Assembly (NCBI GenBank): GCA_965221405.1
Contig: CBDCSE010000001.1
Coordinates: 124,001 to 188,000 of the forward strand
Direction of reading: 5' to 3'
Length of the DNA: 64,000 nucleotides
Origin: JAPOUP01 sp965221405
GTDB lineage: Bacteria; Pseudomonadota; Alphaproteobacteria; Rhodobacterales; Rhodobacteraceae
A model generated the notes under the pieces. That model made no database searches and had not been told where the DNA came from. It saw only the letters and a list, made by a program, of their open reading frames with translations. The stretch's first letter is position 1, and every line of letters starts with the position of its first letter. Shown in pieces: positions 63,571 to 64,000 of this stretch. The position numbers and the translations under genes are program-made.

Positions 63571-64000
63571 GTGTTCGTTCGCGGGAAACCCCTCGGTGAG
63601 AACCGTACCAAGGTGCAGATCGTCACCTCCATCCGCGATGGCGCCAGGGTCCGCCAGCGGGTTGTCCGCCATGTCGGCACCGCCACCTCGGAGGCCCAGC
63701 TCGACCAGCTGATGTCCCTGGGGCGCCTGATCATCGAGGAGATCACCGCGGAGGAGAGCCGACAGCCGGCGCTGTTCTCGCCCGGGCAGTTCCACGATCT
63801 TCTCGATCAGGTGCCGGCCGCGCGGACGGCCGGGACCGGTCCCGATCCGTTTGGCGTGGATCTCGCGGACTGTCGCGAAGACCACCGTGCGGGCATCGGG
63901 GTGCGCCAGGCCTTTGGCGCGGTCTACGACCGTCTCGGGTGGGAGGGCCTGTTTGGCTCCCGACGCGGGAGTGCCAGCCGGATGATCCGGGAAATGGTCC
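63571..64000 (+). CDS. IS1634-type transposase, N-terminal part
   Basis: Open from a GTG at 63571 to the window edge. VFVRGKPLGENRTKVQIVTS, then RDGARVRQRVVRHVGTATSE, LIIEEITAEESRQPALF and GLFGSRRGSASRMIREM match the start of IS1634-family (IS4-like) transposases. The element's left end is probably between 63425 and 63570. The gene continues beyond the window. Confidence 0.75.
   Translation, partial: MFVRGKPLGENRTKVQIVTSIRDGARVRQRVVRHVGTATSEAQLDQLMSLGRLIIEEITAEESRQPALFSPGQFHDLLDQVPAARTAGTGPDPFGVDLADCREDHRAGIGVRQAFGAVYDRLGWEGLFGSRRGSASRMIREMV

Noticed and set aside
1..64000. CRISPR arrays, rRNA or tRNA genes
   Set aside because: No regularly spaced repeats and no convincing RNA gene found on either strand by reading.

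Overview
The window looks like the chromosome of a GC-rich alphaproteobacterium of Rhodospirillales type with a marine lifestyle. The evidence is as follows. There is a DUF1476 (F1-ATPase zeta) gene divergent from purC, an alphaproteobacterial-type SspB, direct-repeat SOS boxes of the form GTTC-N7-GTTC, an imuA-imuB-dnaE2 cassette and a trpGDC-moaC-moeA gene order. A dmdA-acuI pair for dimethylsulfoniopropionate (DMSP) breakdown points to the sea.

Layout. 0-5 kb: EnvZ-like kinase, purMN and rnd. 5-11 kb: a lipoprotein, sufE and a corrinoid/one-carbon module (DUF1638, small membrane protein, corrinoid protein, betaine-homocysteine methyltransferase-like enzyme) with a radical SAM gene inside it. 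An intact IS5-family element sits exactly at the corrinoid gene's stop codon. 11-21 kb: zeta subunit, purC-purS-purQ, a DctB/DctD-like two-component pair and RNase E. 21-28 kb: a DUF4160/DUF2442 pair (one frameshifted), TetR, metA, a P-loop ATPase, an RHH protein, fumC, sspB and a chromate transporter. 30-36 kb: the SOS mutasome operon. 36-39 kb: nested and chimeric IS debris, then a 935-bp inverted-repeat element that carries a secreted-protein reading frame behind a 21-nt poly-G/poly-C run. 39-45 kb: DUF2182-DUF1326, dmdA-acuI, photolyase and lexA. 45-48 kb: a gene graveyard between lexA and moeA. 48-52 kb: moeA, moaC, trpC, trpD and trpG, all overlapping. 52-58 kb: an accessory island that separates trpG from trpE. 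It holds an IS1595 remnant, a secreted protein with a C9 tract in codons 5-8 (currently out of frame), broken isochorismatase, SDR and DeoR genes, an APH-fold kinase and an ammonium transporter. 58-61.5 kb: trpE and a PpiD-like chaperone. 62-64 kb: a hypothetical gene, IS630 remains, a degenerate ORF with its own terminator and the start of an IS1634-type transposase.

How the genes work together. Core biosynthesis (purine, tryptophan, methionine, molybdopterin) is largely intact, while the spaces between these operons collect transposons and pseudogenes. DMSP demethylation (dmdA, acuI) and the corrinoid/homocysteine methyltransferase genes suggest use of methylated osmolytes. The most unusual signal is a set of small secreted-protein loci. 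Two have poly-C tracts at or just before the signal peptide. The protein behind the C9 tract has a decayed paralogue at 29.7-30.2 kb. One locus lies inside an IS-like non-autonomous element and another is next to an IS1595 remnant. I infer a mobile, possibly phase-variable family of exported proteins.
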